This document shows, one piece after another, positions 10,644 through 20,366 of a DNA stretch of 64,000 nt (position 1 is its first letter; every line of letters begins with the position of its first letter). The stretch comes from JBCCCJ01 sp039029315 (GTDB lineage: Bacteria; Bacteroidota; Bacteroidia; J057). The translations under genes were made by a program, and so were the position numbers. Location of the stretch: the NCBI GenBank assembly GCA_039029315.1, contig JBCCGK010000003.1, forward strand, positions 124,001 through 188,000, given 5' to 3'. The notes beneath the pieces are model-generated. The model was not told the DNA's origin. It did not search any database and saw only the letters and a program-made list of their open reading frames with translations.

Positions 10644-11192
10644 CCTGACAAAGAAATACTTGCCTTCTTTGGTGTCCCTTTCTTCCTCCTTCAGGCTGGG
10701 AGGCTGAATATCGAAGTTCTGGATCAAAAGGTTGTCATCAATCCATAAGAAGATCAAGTCAATACATATACAGAATAATTTTTGGTCTGAAAAAGGTCGT
10801 CTCAAATGGGGGACGACCTTTTCTTTTTTAAGAAAAAAAGAAAATATTCTGCCCCTTCTTTTTCTGATTTATTTGCTAAATTGCCTCTTGTTCTGTGATT
10901 ATCGACCCTAAATAACAAATTGACCTACCTAACCCAGTAGCACTAGAAGGTCTGCTATAAAGATCTGGTTTTTGAAATGAATGACTTAATGCAAAATTCG
11001 CAAAAGGTCATATTGCTGAAAATGGAATATGTTTTCAGTAAATCAAAAGCCATCGTCTTTCTCAGTCCTTTTTGTTCTCATACTGATTGACCTTCAGAGC
11101 ATTAGAGAATTGCATGACTATTGATCTGTTCTCCCCCTTCTGGGAGAACTCAATACATGTATTGGCTCTGTTACTTTCAATAAACCGTTCCT
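10644..11192. other. Intergenic region between the giant paralogues
   Basis: This 549-base spacer holds the terminator at 10791-10829 but no convincing gene. On the minus strand about 10640-10760 reads like a decayed C-terminus: protein-like text IQNFDIQPPSLKEER is followed, after a frameshift, by KEGKYFFVRL. That may be a gene remnant. From about 10830 to 11192 I see only AT-rich sequence, presumably carrying the promoter of the downstream gene. Confidence 0.4.
10791..10829 (+). terminator. Rho-independent terminator
   Basis: An 11-bp stem (10791-10801 with 10812-10822) with a 10-base loop is followed by a T-rich run. It lies about 150 bases after the stop codon of the first giant paralogue. 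Confidence 0.75.
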
Positions 11193-14100
11193 ATGTCAAA
11201 CGTGCATCAGGTACTCGTGTTATCTTGCTTGCTAATTTCTTGCTCCTTCTTATCTGCACAGGTGTCATATTTGGCAAATTATCATTCCAGTGGCGGGAAT
11301 CCTGGAGGATTGAACATGACTCAGGATAATGAGCAAGTGGGATGGACTGAGGTTTTGTCAGGCAATCTCAATTCAAATCTTTGGTCGGCCAATCAGTCTA
11401 TCCCCTTTGCATTCAATTTTTTTGGAGCAGGGGTATCCTCATTTAAGGTAAGTGCAAACGGGCTCATCACCTTCGAGACTGCCTCTGCCTTGTTGCCAGG
11501 GCAGAACGAAGTGCTTCCAAGCACGAACCTCCCTGATCATACAATCGCCTGCTTTTGGGATGACTTTACCAGCGCACCCCCAACAGGAGGGAATGATGCC
11601 GTCTATACGCGATTATTTGGCACAGTCGGAAGCCGCCAATTGTGGATCAAGTGGTTTTCCTTTGAATACGGCAATCCATCCGACAACTCCTTCAACTATT
11701 TTGCTTGTGTACTGGAAGAAGGAAGCGATAAGGTATATGTTGTGGACATGGGCAATTCTGGCAACTTCAACTTCATGTCTACCACAGTAGGGCTTCAACA
11801 GGATAGCTCGACAGCTGTTCAATATGGCCCACCTTCCATTACGTTTACCCATCCCAGTTCCTCCTCTCCTGCCAACAATACTTATTATGAATTTACCCCA
11901 TTTCCACAACAAAACCTGGACCTGAGAATCTTGGAACTATTTGGCCCCCAGGGGGATGGATGCTATGGGGCAAACACGGAAGTCCGACTTAGCATCACCA
12001 ATATCGGAGTGGATACGGCGACTGGAATGACCGCTCGTTTCGCAACAGATGGGCAGACCTTTGGTTCATCTGAACCCATTCCGGGGAGCCTTTTTCCGGG
12101 AGACACAACATCCTTTTCTTTTGCGGGATTCGCTGACCTGTCAGCAATCGGAAACTATCACATCGTCGCTGCGGTCGATCTTCCCGGAGATGGAGATTTA
12201 AGCAATGACACAGTCTCTGCTACCCTGGCATCGCTTGCAGCCATAGCTGCCCCCCTGATTGAAAATTTCGACGCGGGCCTTCCTGCCAACTGGCTCAATG
12301 ATCCCAATGACGATGGGGAAGATTGGCGCAATAGCAATTTGGGAGGCGCGGATTTTGGTCCTGGTCCCAATGACCACACAGCCGGTGCTGGCGGACACTA
12401 TATGTGGGTGGATGATTCCAGCCCGCATGGAACAGAGACCAATCTGATGACTCCCTGTGTTGATTTGGCGGGACTGAATTTTCCAAATCTGGAGTTTTGG
12501 TTATGGAGCTTCAACAACAATTCGGGGAATATCGAAACCGTCCTTCACGTAGATCTTGAGGTAGATGGAAGCTGGATTCTTGATTTTCTCCCTCCCTTTG
12601 GCTCTCAAAATACTGCGAGCTGGATGAAGGTAGAAAGCAACCTGAGTGATTATGCAGGCCATACCATTCGTCTCCGATTTCGAATGGAAGAAAATGGAGG
12701 AGGATTCAGCCATGACATTGCCATAGATGATATCAGTATCACGGAAGGTTTAGGCACCGATGCCGAACTCGTCCGTATTGTCCATCCTTCCACCATCAAT
12801 TGTGGCTTGACTGCGAATGAGACCATCAGTATTCTGGTCCGTAACGCTGGCGGCACTCCCATCACGGGATTCTCTGCTGCCTATGGAATAGACGGCAATC
12901 CTCCGAATACGACTGTTGTTTTTCCCGGGACGATACAACCAGGAGATTCCGTTGTGTATCATTTTGGAGAAACAGTCAATCTCTCTGCCCTGACCACCTA
13001 TGAACTGGATGTATATATTCACCAGAGTGGGGATGCCGATCTCTCCAACGATACCATCAACACCTTTATCAGCAATAAACCCAAATTCGATGTGCCCTAT
13101 TCTGAGAACTTCGATGGAGGATTTCCTGCCGATTGGCTCAATGATCTGAATGATGATGGAGAAGAATGGCTAAGTAGTACAGCAGGAATCGCTGGCTTTG
13201 GTCCTGGATTGGTGGACCATACCTCTGGTTCCGGAGAATATGTATGGGTAGACGATTCTGGGCCTCATAGTGCGAAGACCAGCTTGCTCACGCCCTGTAT
13301 CGATTTGGTGAATCAGACGCAGCCTGAGATGGAATTCTGGGTGTGGAGTAATAATGAAGAACCCTTCGAAGATGACACGAAATTACATATAGACATTAAG
13401 TCCAATGGGGTGTGGTTCAACGATGTTATCTCCCCCATCGTAGACATGGATTCTCTCTGGGAACAGATCATGGTAGACCTCACAGCATTTGCCGGGACCA
13501 TCATCAATGTGCGATTTCGCATGGAAGAATTTGATACCGGATTCAAGCATGATATCGCCATAGATGATTTTCGAGTGAGTGAGCGCCTTGCATTTGACGC
13601 TCAATTGTTAAGCATCGAACAGCCTTTCGGGAGTGATTGTGCATTATCAGATATGGAGACGATCTCCATCATGCTTCGGAATTCCGGGGGCATGCCGACC
13701 AGCGGGATTACAGCTTCTTTTTCTGTAGACGGAGGGGCTCCTATCCCAGCGGAGACCATTCCCGGAACATTGCAATCAGGAGATACTGTCATGTATACAT
13801 TTGCGACAACAGCAGATTTTTCTTCCGTTGGTCCTCATAGCCTTCATGTAAGCCTGCAACAAAGTGGTGATGGCAAATTATCCAACAATGAAATCGGGAT
13901 CAATGTCACGCATATCCCCGGATATCCAGCCCCTTATTCTGAAAATTTTGACGCAGGATTTCCCTCAGATTGGCTCAATGACTCCAGAGATGCCGGGAAA
14001 GAATGGATTCATAGCAGTACAATCACCACAGATTATGGGCCAGATGATGTGGACCATACTTCAGGCAATGGGGCATATGTGTATGTAGATGATTCCGGTC

Positions 14101-16130
14101 CACATAGATCAGAAACCAATCTGGTCTCTCCTTGCATAGATCTCACACGTCTCCTTGCGCCAGAACTCTCCTTTTGGGTATGGAGCAACAATGAAGAACC
14201 TACTTCAGTAGATACCCGATTACACATAGACATCAGCGCAAATGGATTGTGGACGCAAGACATCATTCCCCCTATCACGGATATGGATTCTGCCTGGGAG
14301 AATGTCTTGATTGATTTGACACCTTTTTCAGGAACCTTCCTCAAGGTTCGCTTTCGGATAGAGGAAATCAATACGGGCTTCAGGCATGATATTTCGATTG
14401 ATGATTTTCGGATATTTGAGCAGCTTGATTTTGATATCAAGCTTACCCAAATCCTGGACCCTCCATCTTTTTCCTGTGGATTGACTGCGAGTGAAGCGGT
14501 AAGCATTCAGATTGAAAATCCTGGCTTGAACCCTATGCATGGAATTACAGCTGGATTCAGAATGGGAACTAGTGGCCCCTTTCAGACAGAAAATATTGCA
14601 GATACCCTTTTGCCAGGAGAAATGATGACCTATACTTTTTCTTCTACCGCCGACCTGTCTGCAATTGGCCAATATGATATTTCCGTGTTTGCAACTGCTA
14701 CAGGGGACGAGAATCATCTGAATGATTCTTTGGCGACTTTGGTGGAATATGGTGCGTCTTTTTCGCCCCCCTTTGTGGAAGATTTCAACAGCCTGCCTGC
14801 TGGCATTTCCCAATTTACCCAACTATCCAATGCCACAAACTCCCAAATCCTTTGGCAGACCAATGCTGGACCTACCTCTACTGCAACCACAGGCCCATTG
14901 GATGATCAATCTGGTGGAGGGACCTATCTCTATCTCGAATCTTCGGGATCGAGATCAGGGGATCAGGGAATTTTGTGTCTGGATTGTGTCGACCTGACTT
15001 CAGGTTCTCCCAATAATTTGGTGTTCAATTATCATATGTTTGGGAGTTCGATTGGGTTTCTGAAGGTTGATATCACCAATGGCGATAGCACAACGACTGA
15101 AGTCCTGCTTACAGGGCAGAAACAATTGTCAAATGCAGATACATGGACCAGACATACCATTGATTTGACTCCTTATGCAGGATCTGTTGTTCAGATCTGC
15201 TTTACTGGAGAGATTCAGGCAGATCCCACAGGCGCTACCTTTAATGGTGATATTGCCCTGGACAATATTCAGATCAGAGAGACAGATCCTCTGGATGCAA
15301 GTCTGGTGAAAGTAGATGTTCTTGCAGAGCGGTGTTTTTATACTGATTCCGTACCAGTAGCCATCGATATCGTCAATGAAGGCCTGGATACTATCTCCAA
15401 TGTCTTGGTATCCTACTCAGTCAATGGGGGGGCATTCACAAGTGGAGAAGTCGTTTCGAGTCCTATTCCTGTGGGGGACACCTTGAATTATACCTTTGCT
15501 GTAACAACGGACCTCTCTGCTCAGGGAACCTATGACATTGTTGCTGTATCCAGTACCCTTGGAGACACCAATGTGCAAAATGATACCACAACCATTTTTA
15601 TTGACAATAGCATCATTGCTCCCTCTACAGAGTTCACCCATAGCACCAATCAACTAACTGTCAGCTTTGCCAATACCACCACAGGGGGAGGAACATTCAG
15701 TTATAGCTGGGACTTTGGAGATGGAAGTGTCGGGAGTTCAGATCCCGATCCTATCTATTTATATCCCAATCCGGGTACTTATCCCGTTTTGCTCGTGGTT
15801 ACCAATGAGTGTGGGTCAGCCAATTTCAGAGATTCTGTCACAGTTGGGATAAATGGGATTAGAGATGCGTTTGAGTCAAAAATCAGTCTGTTTCCCAATC
15901 CAACAAATGGGAATCTGGAGCTTTCTATTGAGGATCTACACCTTCATGAAGTAGATATTCAGATTTTTTCCATCAGAGGGAAATCAGTGTATGCCTTGAA
16001 AGAAAGTCTGTTGGCGGCTCCTGTGTCGATCCCCATCCAATTATCCCCTGCCCTCAGCGAAGGGATATATCTGCTTCGGTTACGATCAGAAGAAGGGGTG
16101 ATCCATCGAAGATTTGTCCTGAAAAGATAG
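11193..16130 (+). CDS. Giant T9SS-exported repeat protein, paralogue B
   Basis: A 1645-residue paralogue of the preceding gene. The signal peptide MSNVHQVLVLSCLLISCSFL..SAQ starts at an ATG at 11193. It has the same N-terminal beta module (SANGLITF, CFWDDFTSAPPTGGND), then alternating CARDB-like and jellyroll units, a PKD module (YSWDFGDGSVGSSD) and a sorting domain (LFPNPTNGNLEL). It has five CARDB and four jellyroll units, one pair more than its neighbour, which accounts for the 279 extra residues. Two internal jellyroll units (ENFDGGFPADWLND and ENFDAGFPSDWLND) look like the product of a recent internal duplication. Export to the cell surface is well supported; the ligand is unknown. Confidence 0.87.
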   Translation: MSNVHQVLVLSCLLISCSFLSAQVSYLANYHSSGGNPGGLNMTQDNEQVGWTEVLSGNLNSNLWSANQSIPFAFNFFGAGVSSFKVSANGLITFETASALLPGQNEVLPSTNLPDHTIACFWDDFTSAPPTGGNDAVYTRLFGTVGSRQLWIKWFSFEYGNPSDNSFNYFACVLEEGSDKVYVVDMGNSGNFNFMSTTVGLQQDSSTAVQYGPPSITFTHPSSSSPANNTYYEFTPFPQQNLDLRILELFGPQGDGCYGANTEVRLSITNIGVDTATGMTARFATDGQTFGSSEPIPGSLFPGDTTSFSFAGFADLSAIGNYHIVAAVDLPGDGDLSNDTVSATLASLAAIAAPLIENFDAGLPANWLNDPNDDGEDWRNSNLGGADFGPGPNDHTAGAGGHYMWVDDSSPHGTETNLMTPCVDLAGLNFPNLEFWLWSFNNNSGNIETVLHVDLEVDGSWILDFLPPFGSQNTASWMKVESNLSDYAGHTIRLRFRMEENGGGFSHDIAIDDISITEGLGTDAELVRIVHPSTINCGLTANETISILVRNAGGTPITGFSAAYGIDGNPPNTTVVFPGTIQPGDSVVYHFGETVNLSALTTYELDVYIHQSGDADLSNDTINTFISNKPKFDVPYSENFDGGFPADWLNDLNDDGEEWLSSTAGIAGFGPGLVDHTSGSGEYVWVDDSGPHSAKTSLLTPCIDLVNQTQPEMEFWVWSNNEEPFEDDTKLHIDIKSNGVWFNDVISPIVDMDSLWEQIMVDLTAFAGTIINVRFRMEEFDTGFKHDIAIDDFRVSERLAFDAQLLSIEQPFGSDCALSDMETISIMLRNSGGMPTSGITASFSVDGGAPIPAETIPGTLQSGDTVMYTFATTADFSSVGPHSLHVSLQQSGDGKLSNNEIGINVTHIPGYPAPYSENFDAGFPSDWLNDSRDAGKEWIHSSTITTDYGPDDVDHTSGNGAYVYVDDSGPHRSETNLVSPCIDLTRLLAPELSFWVWSNNEEPTSVDTRLHIDISANGLWTQDIIPPITDMDSAWENVLIDLTPFSGTFLKVRFRIEEINTGFRHDISIDDFRIFEQLDFDIKLTQILDPPSFSCGLTASEAVSIQIENPGLNPMHGITAGFRMGTSGPFQTENIADTLLPGEMMTYTFSSTADLSAIGQYDISVFATATGDENHLNDSLATLVEYGASFSPPFVEDFNSLPAGISQFTQLSNATNSQILWQTNAGPTSTATTGPLDDQSGGGTYLYLESSGSRSGDQGILCLDCVDLTSGSPNNLVFNYHMFGSSIGFLKVDITNGDSTTTEVLLTGQKQLSNADTWTRHTIDLTPYAGSVVQICFTGEIQADPTGATFNGDIALDNIQIRETDPLDASLVKVDVLAERCFYTDSVPVAIDIVNEGLDTISNVLVSYSVNGGAFTSGEVVSSPIPVGDTLNYTFAVTTDLSAQGTYDIVAVSSTLGDTNVQNDTTTIFIDNSIIAPSTEFTHSTNQLTVSFANTTTGGGTFSYSWDFGDGSVGSSDPDPIYLYPNPGTYPVLLVVTNECGSANFRDSVTVGINGIRDAFESKISLFPNPTNGNLELSIEDLHLHEVDIQIFSIRGKSVYALKESLLAAPVSIPIQLSPALSEGIYLLRLRSEEGVIHRRFVLKR

Positions 16131-16218
16131 AAAATCGATGGAATGTTAGACGCTGAGTAGTGAGGGGCAGACCGATTCAAAGGAAGCGGGAACAATCAGT
16201 CCCCAACTAAGTCAGGCC

Positions 16219-16385
16219 TTAGAGACTGTTTGGAAATCTGTCACTTATTTTTTGTATGCGTCTTTTTTCCTCATCCGGCGGCTTTATTTGTTCCCATAGC
16301 ACCACTATGAGAACAAAAAAGTGCCTTGTCTGAGAAAAAAATACATCCTAACAATTCTCAGCACAGATTCCAAAACAGTCTCTTA
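16219..16385. mobile_element. 167-bp MITE-like element, copy 1
   Basis: This element has roughly 24-bp imperfect terminal inverted repeats (outer core AGAGACTGTTT/AAACAGTCTCT) and a central hairpin, GTTCCCATAG paired with CTATGAGAAC. A second copy of exactly the same length lies at 57423-57589 in the opposite orientation and differs at a modest number of positions. It encodes nothing, as expected of a miniature inverted-repeat element. Its last three bases provide the stop codon of the minus-strand gene beside it. Confidence 0.8.
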
Positions 16386-17345
16386 GTCCTCTCCTTCTTT
16401 GTCCTTCTTCGGAAGGTGGTACTCAAAACCAAAGTGTTTGGCATAGTCTTCGAGTGGTCCAAGGCCAACCTTGCTTCGTCGCACATTGACGTTGGCTTCA
16501 TCCTCAATGGGATGGAACATACTCTTGCCTGTAGAATCTCTGGTTACCTGAGACCCATACAGTTGAGTCTTGCCTTGACGCATGCGGACGCGATCCACCA
16601 ACATCGCAATAAGAGACCATTTGACCTCGCCTGCATCAGCGGCCTCGGACATCATGTCCAGATATTTTTCCTGTATGTCCAGTTCCGCATGCTGAATGAC
16701 AAAAAATGCCACTTCACCGCTCCGATCCCCTACCAGACTTTTTCCTGGATATCCATGTTCAGCAATGATTTCCTCTATCCGAATGGTATTGGATGAATCT
16801 ACGGCATTTTGTTTGGCCCATAGGGCACTCATTTCGGGAGATTGCCATCCAAATTCTGTGCTGACACTGTCCATCATTTTGCGATATTTTTGGTCGAGTA
16901 CCATCATGCTATCCAGCTCTCGTTTGAGTGGCATATTCAGTGTGCTTTCATAGGCAATCCGACGAGCTTTGAGACTGTCAAGCACAACGGCCCATTGAGG
17001 GCTGGCCTTGACTCCCTCTAGCCCATCGACAAAATTGAGATAGTATTCTGCCTGATCCCAATTTTGTTTGATTGCAGTAAAAATGTAAGGAAAAGCCTTC
17101 TCTGCTTCTTGATTCATACTGAAGCAACTGGCTGCCATGATCAGGCTGTAGGGACTTTTCTGTGTAATGGCGAGGGCCTTTTCATAGCATTCTGCGCAGG
17201 TGGCATAGTCTTTGGCTTCCAGGGCTTCCTGTGCGCAGAGGATGTTTTCCTTGTAGGCTGGATCATCGCTGACATAGTTTTGAGCCAACAGGGTTGAACC
17301 CAGGAAACAAAAGCCGCTCAGGAGTAAAAGGGGGAAACGTTTCAT
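16383..17345 (-). CDS. Secreted TPR/DUF6624 protein
   Basis: A 320-residue exported protein. The signal peptide MKRFPLLLLSGFCFLGSTLL.AQ sets the ATG at 17345; a longer frame from a TTG at 17399 is unlikely. Residues about 25-110 have tetratricopeptide-like helices (YATCAECYEKALAI). The C-terminal half carries the features of the DUF6624 family: EHGYPGKSLVG, FFVIQHAE and DRVRMRQGKTQLYGSQ. The biochemical role of DUF6624 is unknown. The reading frame ends KDKEGED and its TAA lies in the end of the MITE-like element at 16219-16385, so the original C-terminus may have been slightly altered. Confidence 0.82.
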   Translation of the reverse strand: MKRFPLLLLSGFCFLGSTLLAQNYVSDDPAYKENILCAQEALEAKDYATCAECYEKALAITQKSPYSLIMAASCFSMNQEAEKAFPYIFTAIKQNWDQAEYYLNFVDGLEGVKASPQWAVVLDSLKARRIAYESTLNMPLKRELDSMMVLDQKYRKMMDSVSTEFGWQSPEMSALWAKQNAVDSSNTIRIEEIIAEHGYPGKSLVGDRSGEVAFFVIQHAELDIQEKYLDMMSEAADAGEVKWSLIAMLVDRVRMRQGKTQLYGSQVTRDSTGKSMFHPIEDEANVNVRRSKVGLGPLEDYAKHFGFEYHLPKKDKEGED

Positions 17346-17450
17346 GTGATTGATTGAGTAAAAGTGAAACAAAAGAATGAGACATCTGCATGGAAACATG
17401 ATGCAGATCTCTCATGGTTCCTGGAAGCTCATTCTATGAGGTTGATGAAT

Positions 17451-18926
17451 TTAATTGTTGCAAGCTCCTTTCTCGCCAAGGTTGATTGGATCTGGAACTT
17501 CCCAAATTGTATGAGGCCGACGAATAGAATCAATAACAATGCTATGGGGCAGATTAAAGATGGCAGGATCGATCCAAACGTCTCTTGCTTCGGCTTCCTC
17601 TAAGGCAGCGAGCCACTGATGCCAGCGATAGGCCGTGAAGGATTGGGCTTCTGTATCACTTGGTTTGTGAGAAATGAGGTATAGCCATTCATTAGAGGGT
17701 TGCAGCAAACAAGCGACGTATCTTTCTCTTAATGGAAGGGTTCTTCGCTCTCCTGCTTCTAGTTCTACTGATATCCAGCTACTCCCATCAGTCTCCAACC
17801 AGGTATTTGGATTCATTGCTTCTCTTTCTTCTGTACTCAGCAGATGAACTTCATACTTATCTAAAATAGGATGAGGAAGGCCAGAGGCATCCTGGAAATA
17901 GGTGGCCATGCTTGCCTGTGGGTCTTTGTGATCTTCTGATAGCGCATGACAGGAATTCTGGCCTTGCCATACAAAATACAGATGAGCCTTTTCCTGGGAC
18001 ATGACTTGTTCATGTGGGAGAACAGAATAGCCAATAGCCATAGACAGAGCCAGAAGGGGAACTCCCATATAGAATTTGAATCGCTGAATAGGGTGAGTTG
18101 GTGCCTTGTTAAGCATAAGCAATCTGCGGATCATCTGTTGTTTTGCAAAATGATGTGGCAGGGGTATCCAGCTTTGTTTTTGTTTGACCTGCTGAACAAG
18201 CAAAGAACCATAATCAAAAGAAGACATGTGCCCTTTGCCACATACGGATTGATCCGCCAAAAACTCATGCAATTCTCGCAACCGATGTTGGTAGAGATAG
18301 ACAAATGGATTGAACCAGAACAAGATCTTCACACATTCCATGAGCAAAACATCCAGTGTATGTCTTCCCTGAATATGTGCCAATTCATGTTTGAGGATCA
18401 CTGCCTGCTCTGAAGGGCTATGACTCTGTGGATGCCAGATGATGTATTTGAAAAAGGAAAAAGGAGAAATGGGTTGCTGAAGGTATACCAGGACAAAGTC
18501 CTTTCCCCATTGTCTTTTTCCAGAATGAATCATGGATAGAATCTTATGAAGCTGATTCACAAGTCGGAAGATCCCGATGGCAAGCCCCAGGAAATAGATT
18601 CCCCATAATATCCTGGTCCAAGGGATGGCTAATGAGGCTGATTCATTTCTGATAACGATCTGACTCTCACTTGACTCTTCAGGAACTACGAGATAGAGCG
18701 GAGTGGCCTCTGAGATAGACGGACTTTCCTGGTCAAAGAAGTCAAATTGAGCTGGAAGTCCCCCCATTGGACAAAAAGGCAATAAAAAGGAGACAATCAA
18801 AATGCCAAGTAGATATGATCTGTTTCTGCGGAAGAAGGTGTCATTTCTTAGTGCAAATTCATACAGAAGAATACCGGCAATTAAACAAATTTGAACCTTG
18901 AGCAAGTAGATAAGTAATGGGTTCAT
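17451..18926 (-). CDS. BlaR1-like M56 family membrane metallopeptidase
   Basis: A 491-residue inner-membrane protein. Hydrophobic segments lie at about residues 3-23, 37-52, 104-122, near 200 and near 300. The zinc motif HELAH is at residues 180-184, followed by the downstream glutamate region RELHEFLADQ typical of M56 peptidases such as BlaR1/MecR1. A long periplasmic C-terminal region lacks a recognisable penicillin-binding sensor. I chose the ATG at 18926; the longer frame begins with a TTG. The BlaI-type repressor gene lies 52 bases upstream in the same direction, so the two probably form a signal-responsive pair in which this protease triggers loss of the repressor. The inducing signal is unknown. 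Confidence 0.88.
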   Translation of the reverse strand: MNPLLIYLLKVQICLIAGILLYEFALRNDTFFRRNRSYLLGILIVSFLLPFCPMGGLPAQFDFFDQESPSISEATPLYLVVPEESSESQIVIRNESASLAIPWTRILWGIYFLGLAIGIFRLVNQLHKILSMIHSGKRQWGKDFVLVYLQQPISPFSFFKYIIWHPQSHSPSEQAVILKHELAHIQGRHTLDVLLMECVKILFWFNPFVYLYQHRLRELHEFLADQSVCGKGHMSSFDYGSLLVQQVKQKQSWIPLPHHFAKQQMIRRLLMLNKAPTHPIQRFKFYMGVPLLALSMAIGYSVLPHEQVMSQEKAHLYFVWQGQNSCHALSEDHKDPQASMATYFQDASGLPHPILDKYEVHLLSTEEREAMNPNTWLETDGSSWISVELEAGERRTLPLRERYVACLLQPSNEWLYLISHKPSDTEAQSFTAYRWHQWLAALEEAEARDVWIDPAIFNLPHSIVIDSIRRPHTIWEVPDPINLGEKGACNN

Positions 18927-18978
18927 GCTTGTGACGGTGAAGAGTGATGGATGAAAATGGATCAAGCAGGCAAAAATT

Positions 18979-19347
18979 TTATTCGTCCTCTTTTTCTTTC
19001 ATCTTCCGGAGGATGTCTTCTAATTCCTCCATCTGGACATTTTCTTCCTTAACAAAGAAAGAAACCAACTGCTCGTAAGACCCACTGAAATAATCAGACA
19101 CCAATTGTCTAAAGGCTTGCTTTCGGTACTCTCCTTGCTTGAGAATTGGAAAATACTGGTGGGTCTTTCCAAAAGCTTTATGACCGACTAGGCCGCGATC
19201 TTCCAGTTTTCGGACGACAGAGGAGAGGGTTGTTACAGGAGGTTTGGGATCTGGGATCTCTTCAAGAATTTCTCTGACCAGGGCATATTGTAGGCGCCAG
19301 AGAATCTTCATGACTTGTTCTTCTTTTGGACTCAAATGTTCTTTCAT
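18979..19347 (-). CDS. BlaI/MecI/CopY family transcriptional repressor
   Basis: A 122-residue winged-helix regulator. It opens with LSPKEEQVMKILW and has the recognition-helix region PPVTTLSSVVRKLEDRGLV and the wing GKTHQYFPIL, all typical of the BlaI/MecI family. A C-terminal helical part serves dimerisation. It is the first gene of a two-gene operon with the M56 peptidase, so it probably represses its own operon and other targets until cleaved. A possible operator palindrome sits just upstream at 19381-19414. No beta-lactamase gene is nearby. Confidence 0.92.
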   Translation of the reverse strand: MKEHLSPKEEQVMKILWRLQYALVREILEEIPDPKPPVTTLSSVVRKLEDRGLVGHKAFGKTHQYFPILKQGEYRKQAFRQLVSDYFSGSYEQLVSFFVKEENVQMEELEDILRKMKEKEDE

Positions 19348-19380
19348 ATGACCAAGATAGTAACGAAAAAATCAACATGC

Positions 19381-19414
19381 AACTAAATTAACGTTTTTAA
19401 ACGAAAAATTAGTT
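19381..19414. promoter_or_regulatory. Possible BlaI-type operator palindrome
   Basis: A nested inverted repeat (outer AACTAA/TTAGTT, inner CGTTT/AAACG) lies 34-67 bases upstream of the BlaI-type gene. Autoregulated repressors of this family bind such dyads. The assignment rests on symmetry and position only. Confidence 0.35.
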
Positions 19415-19553
19415 ATTGCGATCTGAAAACAATAAAAACTATATTTTTTTAGTTAGATTAGTGTTAATTCCCCATCCTGTACACATCCATTGGTAAATAT
19501 TTTCGTTTAATTTAGAAGTTAAGGCAAGCGAATTCCTTTTGGTCCTACAATGA

Positions 19554-20357
19554 ATGATATCAAGCATTCAGGGTGATGGCACGCATATGAAACGATCGAT
19601 AGTTGAAGGGTTGATAGAGTGGAAGATTCTCATCAACTACAAAGTAGAATTAGGGGTTCTTCAGCGGTTTTTGCCCCAACCGTTCTTTCCGCGCTCGATT
19701 CGAGGGTTCGGCCTGGTGGGTATTGCTGTGACAAAACAGAAAGGTCTGAGATCTGTAGGAGTGCCACTATCGGTTGGATTTAGTTCCATGATCGTTGAGC
19801 ACCAGATTGCAGCAAGTTGGGAGAATGCTGGCAAGTTGTGTCATGGCTTGTACATTCCTCGTCGAGATACCTCTTCTCTCCTGCAAATGATGGTAGGAGA
19901 TAGACTTTCAGGAGGTATGCACCATTTGTCGCGCATTCGTGCCAGAATTCGGTATGATCGATACACGCTTGGCATGAGGAGTATAGATCAGCAAGGAGTC
20001 AAGGTGCAATTGATGGCCAAGTTGACAGATCGGTTTCCGATGGGATCTGTCATGAAAGAACTGGAGACAGCGGTCGACTTTTTTGAATCAGGCAAAATTG
20101 CTTATTCTCCTCTATATAAGAAATCTGTCTTCGAAGGCATAGCATGGCAGGCAAAAGACTACAGTATCCAACCCTTACGTGTGGAGCGATTGAATGGGAA
20201 TTATTGGGAAGAATTGGCGGGATTTCCTGCGAAGTCTGTCTTTTTTGATCATGCGCTCCTCATTCAGGGGGCTCCTCACCAATGGAATCATATCCCGGAA
20301 CTGATTGCGCCCAGGCCGTATGAGCTATCCAACAACAAGGTTCTGCTCGAAAAGTAA
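19554..20357 (+). CDS. DUF2071 family protein
   Basis: A 267-residue protein resembling the DUF2071 family, which shares the acetoacetate-decarboxylase-like fold. Visible marks are the N-terminal W-K-I-L-I-N-Y-K-V-E stretch, the LQRFLPQPF segment and the HHLSRIRARIRYDRY region. Catalysis has not been established for the family. The start is uncertain: ATG at 19554 gives the full length, while ATG at 19587 (MKRSIVEGL) would give 256 residues and begins closer to the conserved region. The gene is divergent from the BlaI-type operon and converges with the following lipoprotein gene. Confidence 0.75.
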   Translation: MISSIQGDGTHMKRSIVEGLIEWKILINYKVELGVLQRFLPQPFFPRSIRGFGLVGIAVTKQKGLRSVGVPLSVGFSSMIVEHQIAASWENAGKLCHGLYIPRRDTSSLLQMMVGDRLSGGMHHLSRIRARIRYDRYTLGMRSIDQQGVKVQLMAKLTDRFPMGSVMKELETAVDFFESGKIAYSPLYKKSVFEGIAWQAKDYSIQPLRVERLNGNYWEELAGFPAKSVFFDHALLIQGAPHQWNHIPELIAPRPYELSNNKVLLEK

Positions 20358-20366
20358 GGAGGTTCG

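Noticed and set aside
7600..14200. Regularly spaced repeats that could suggest a CRISPR-like array
   Set aside because: They are about 800 bases apart and encode conserved protein modules, so they are duplicated domains.
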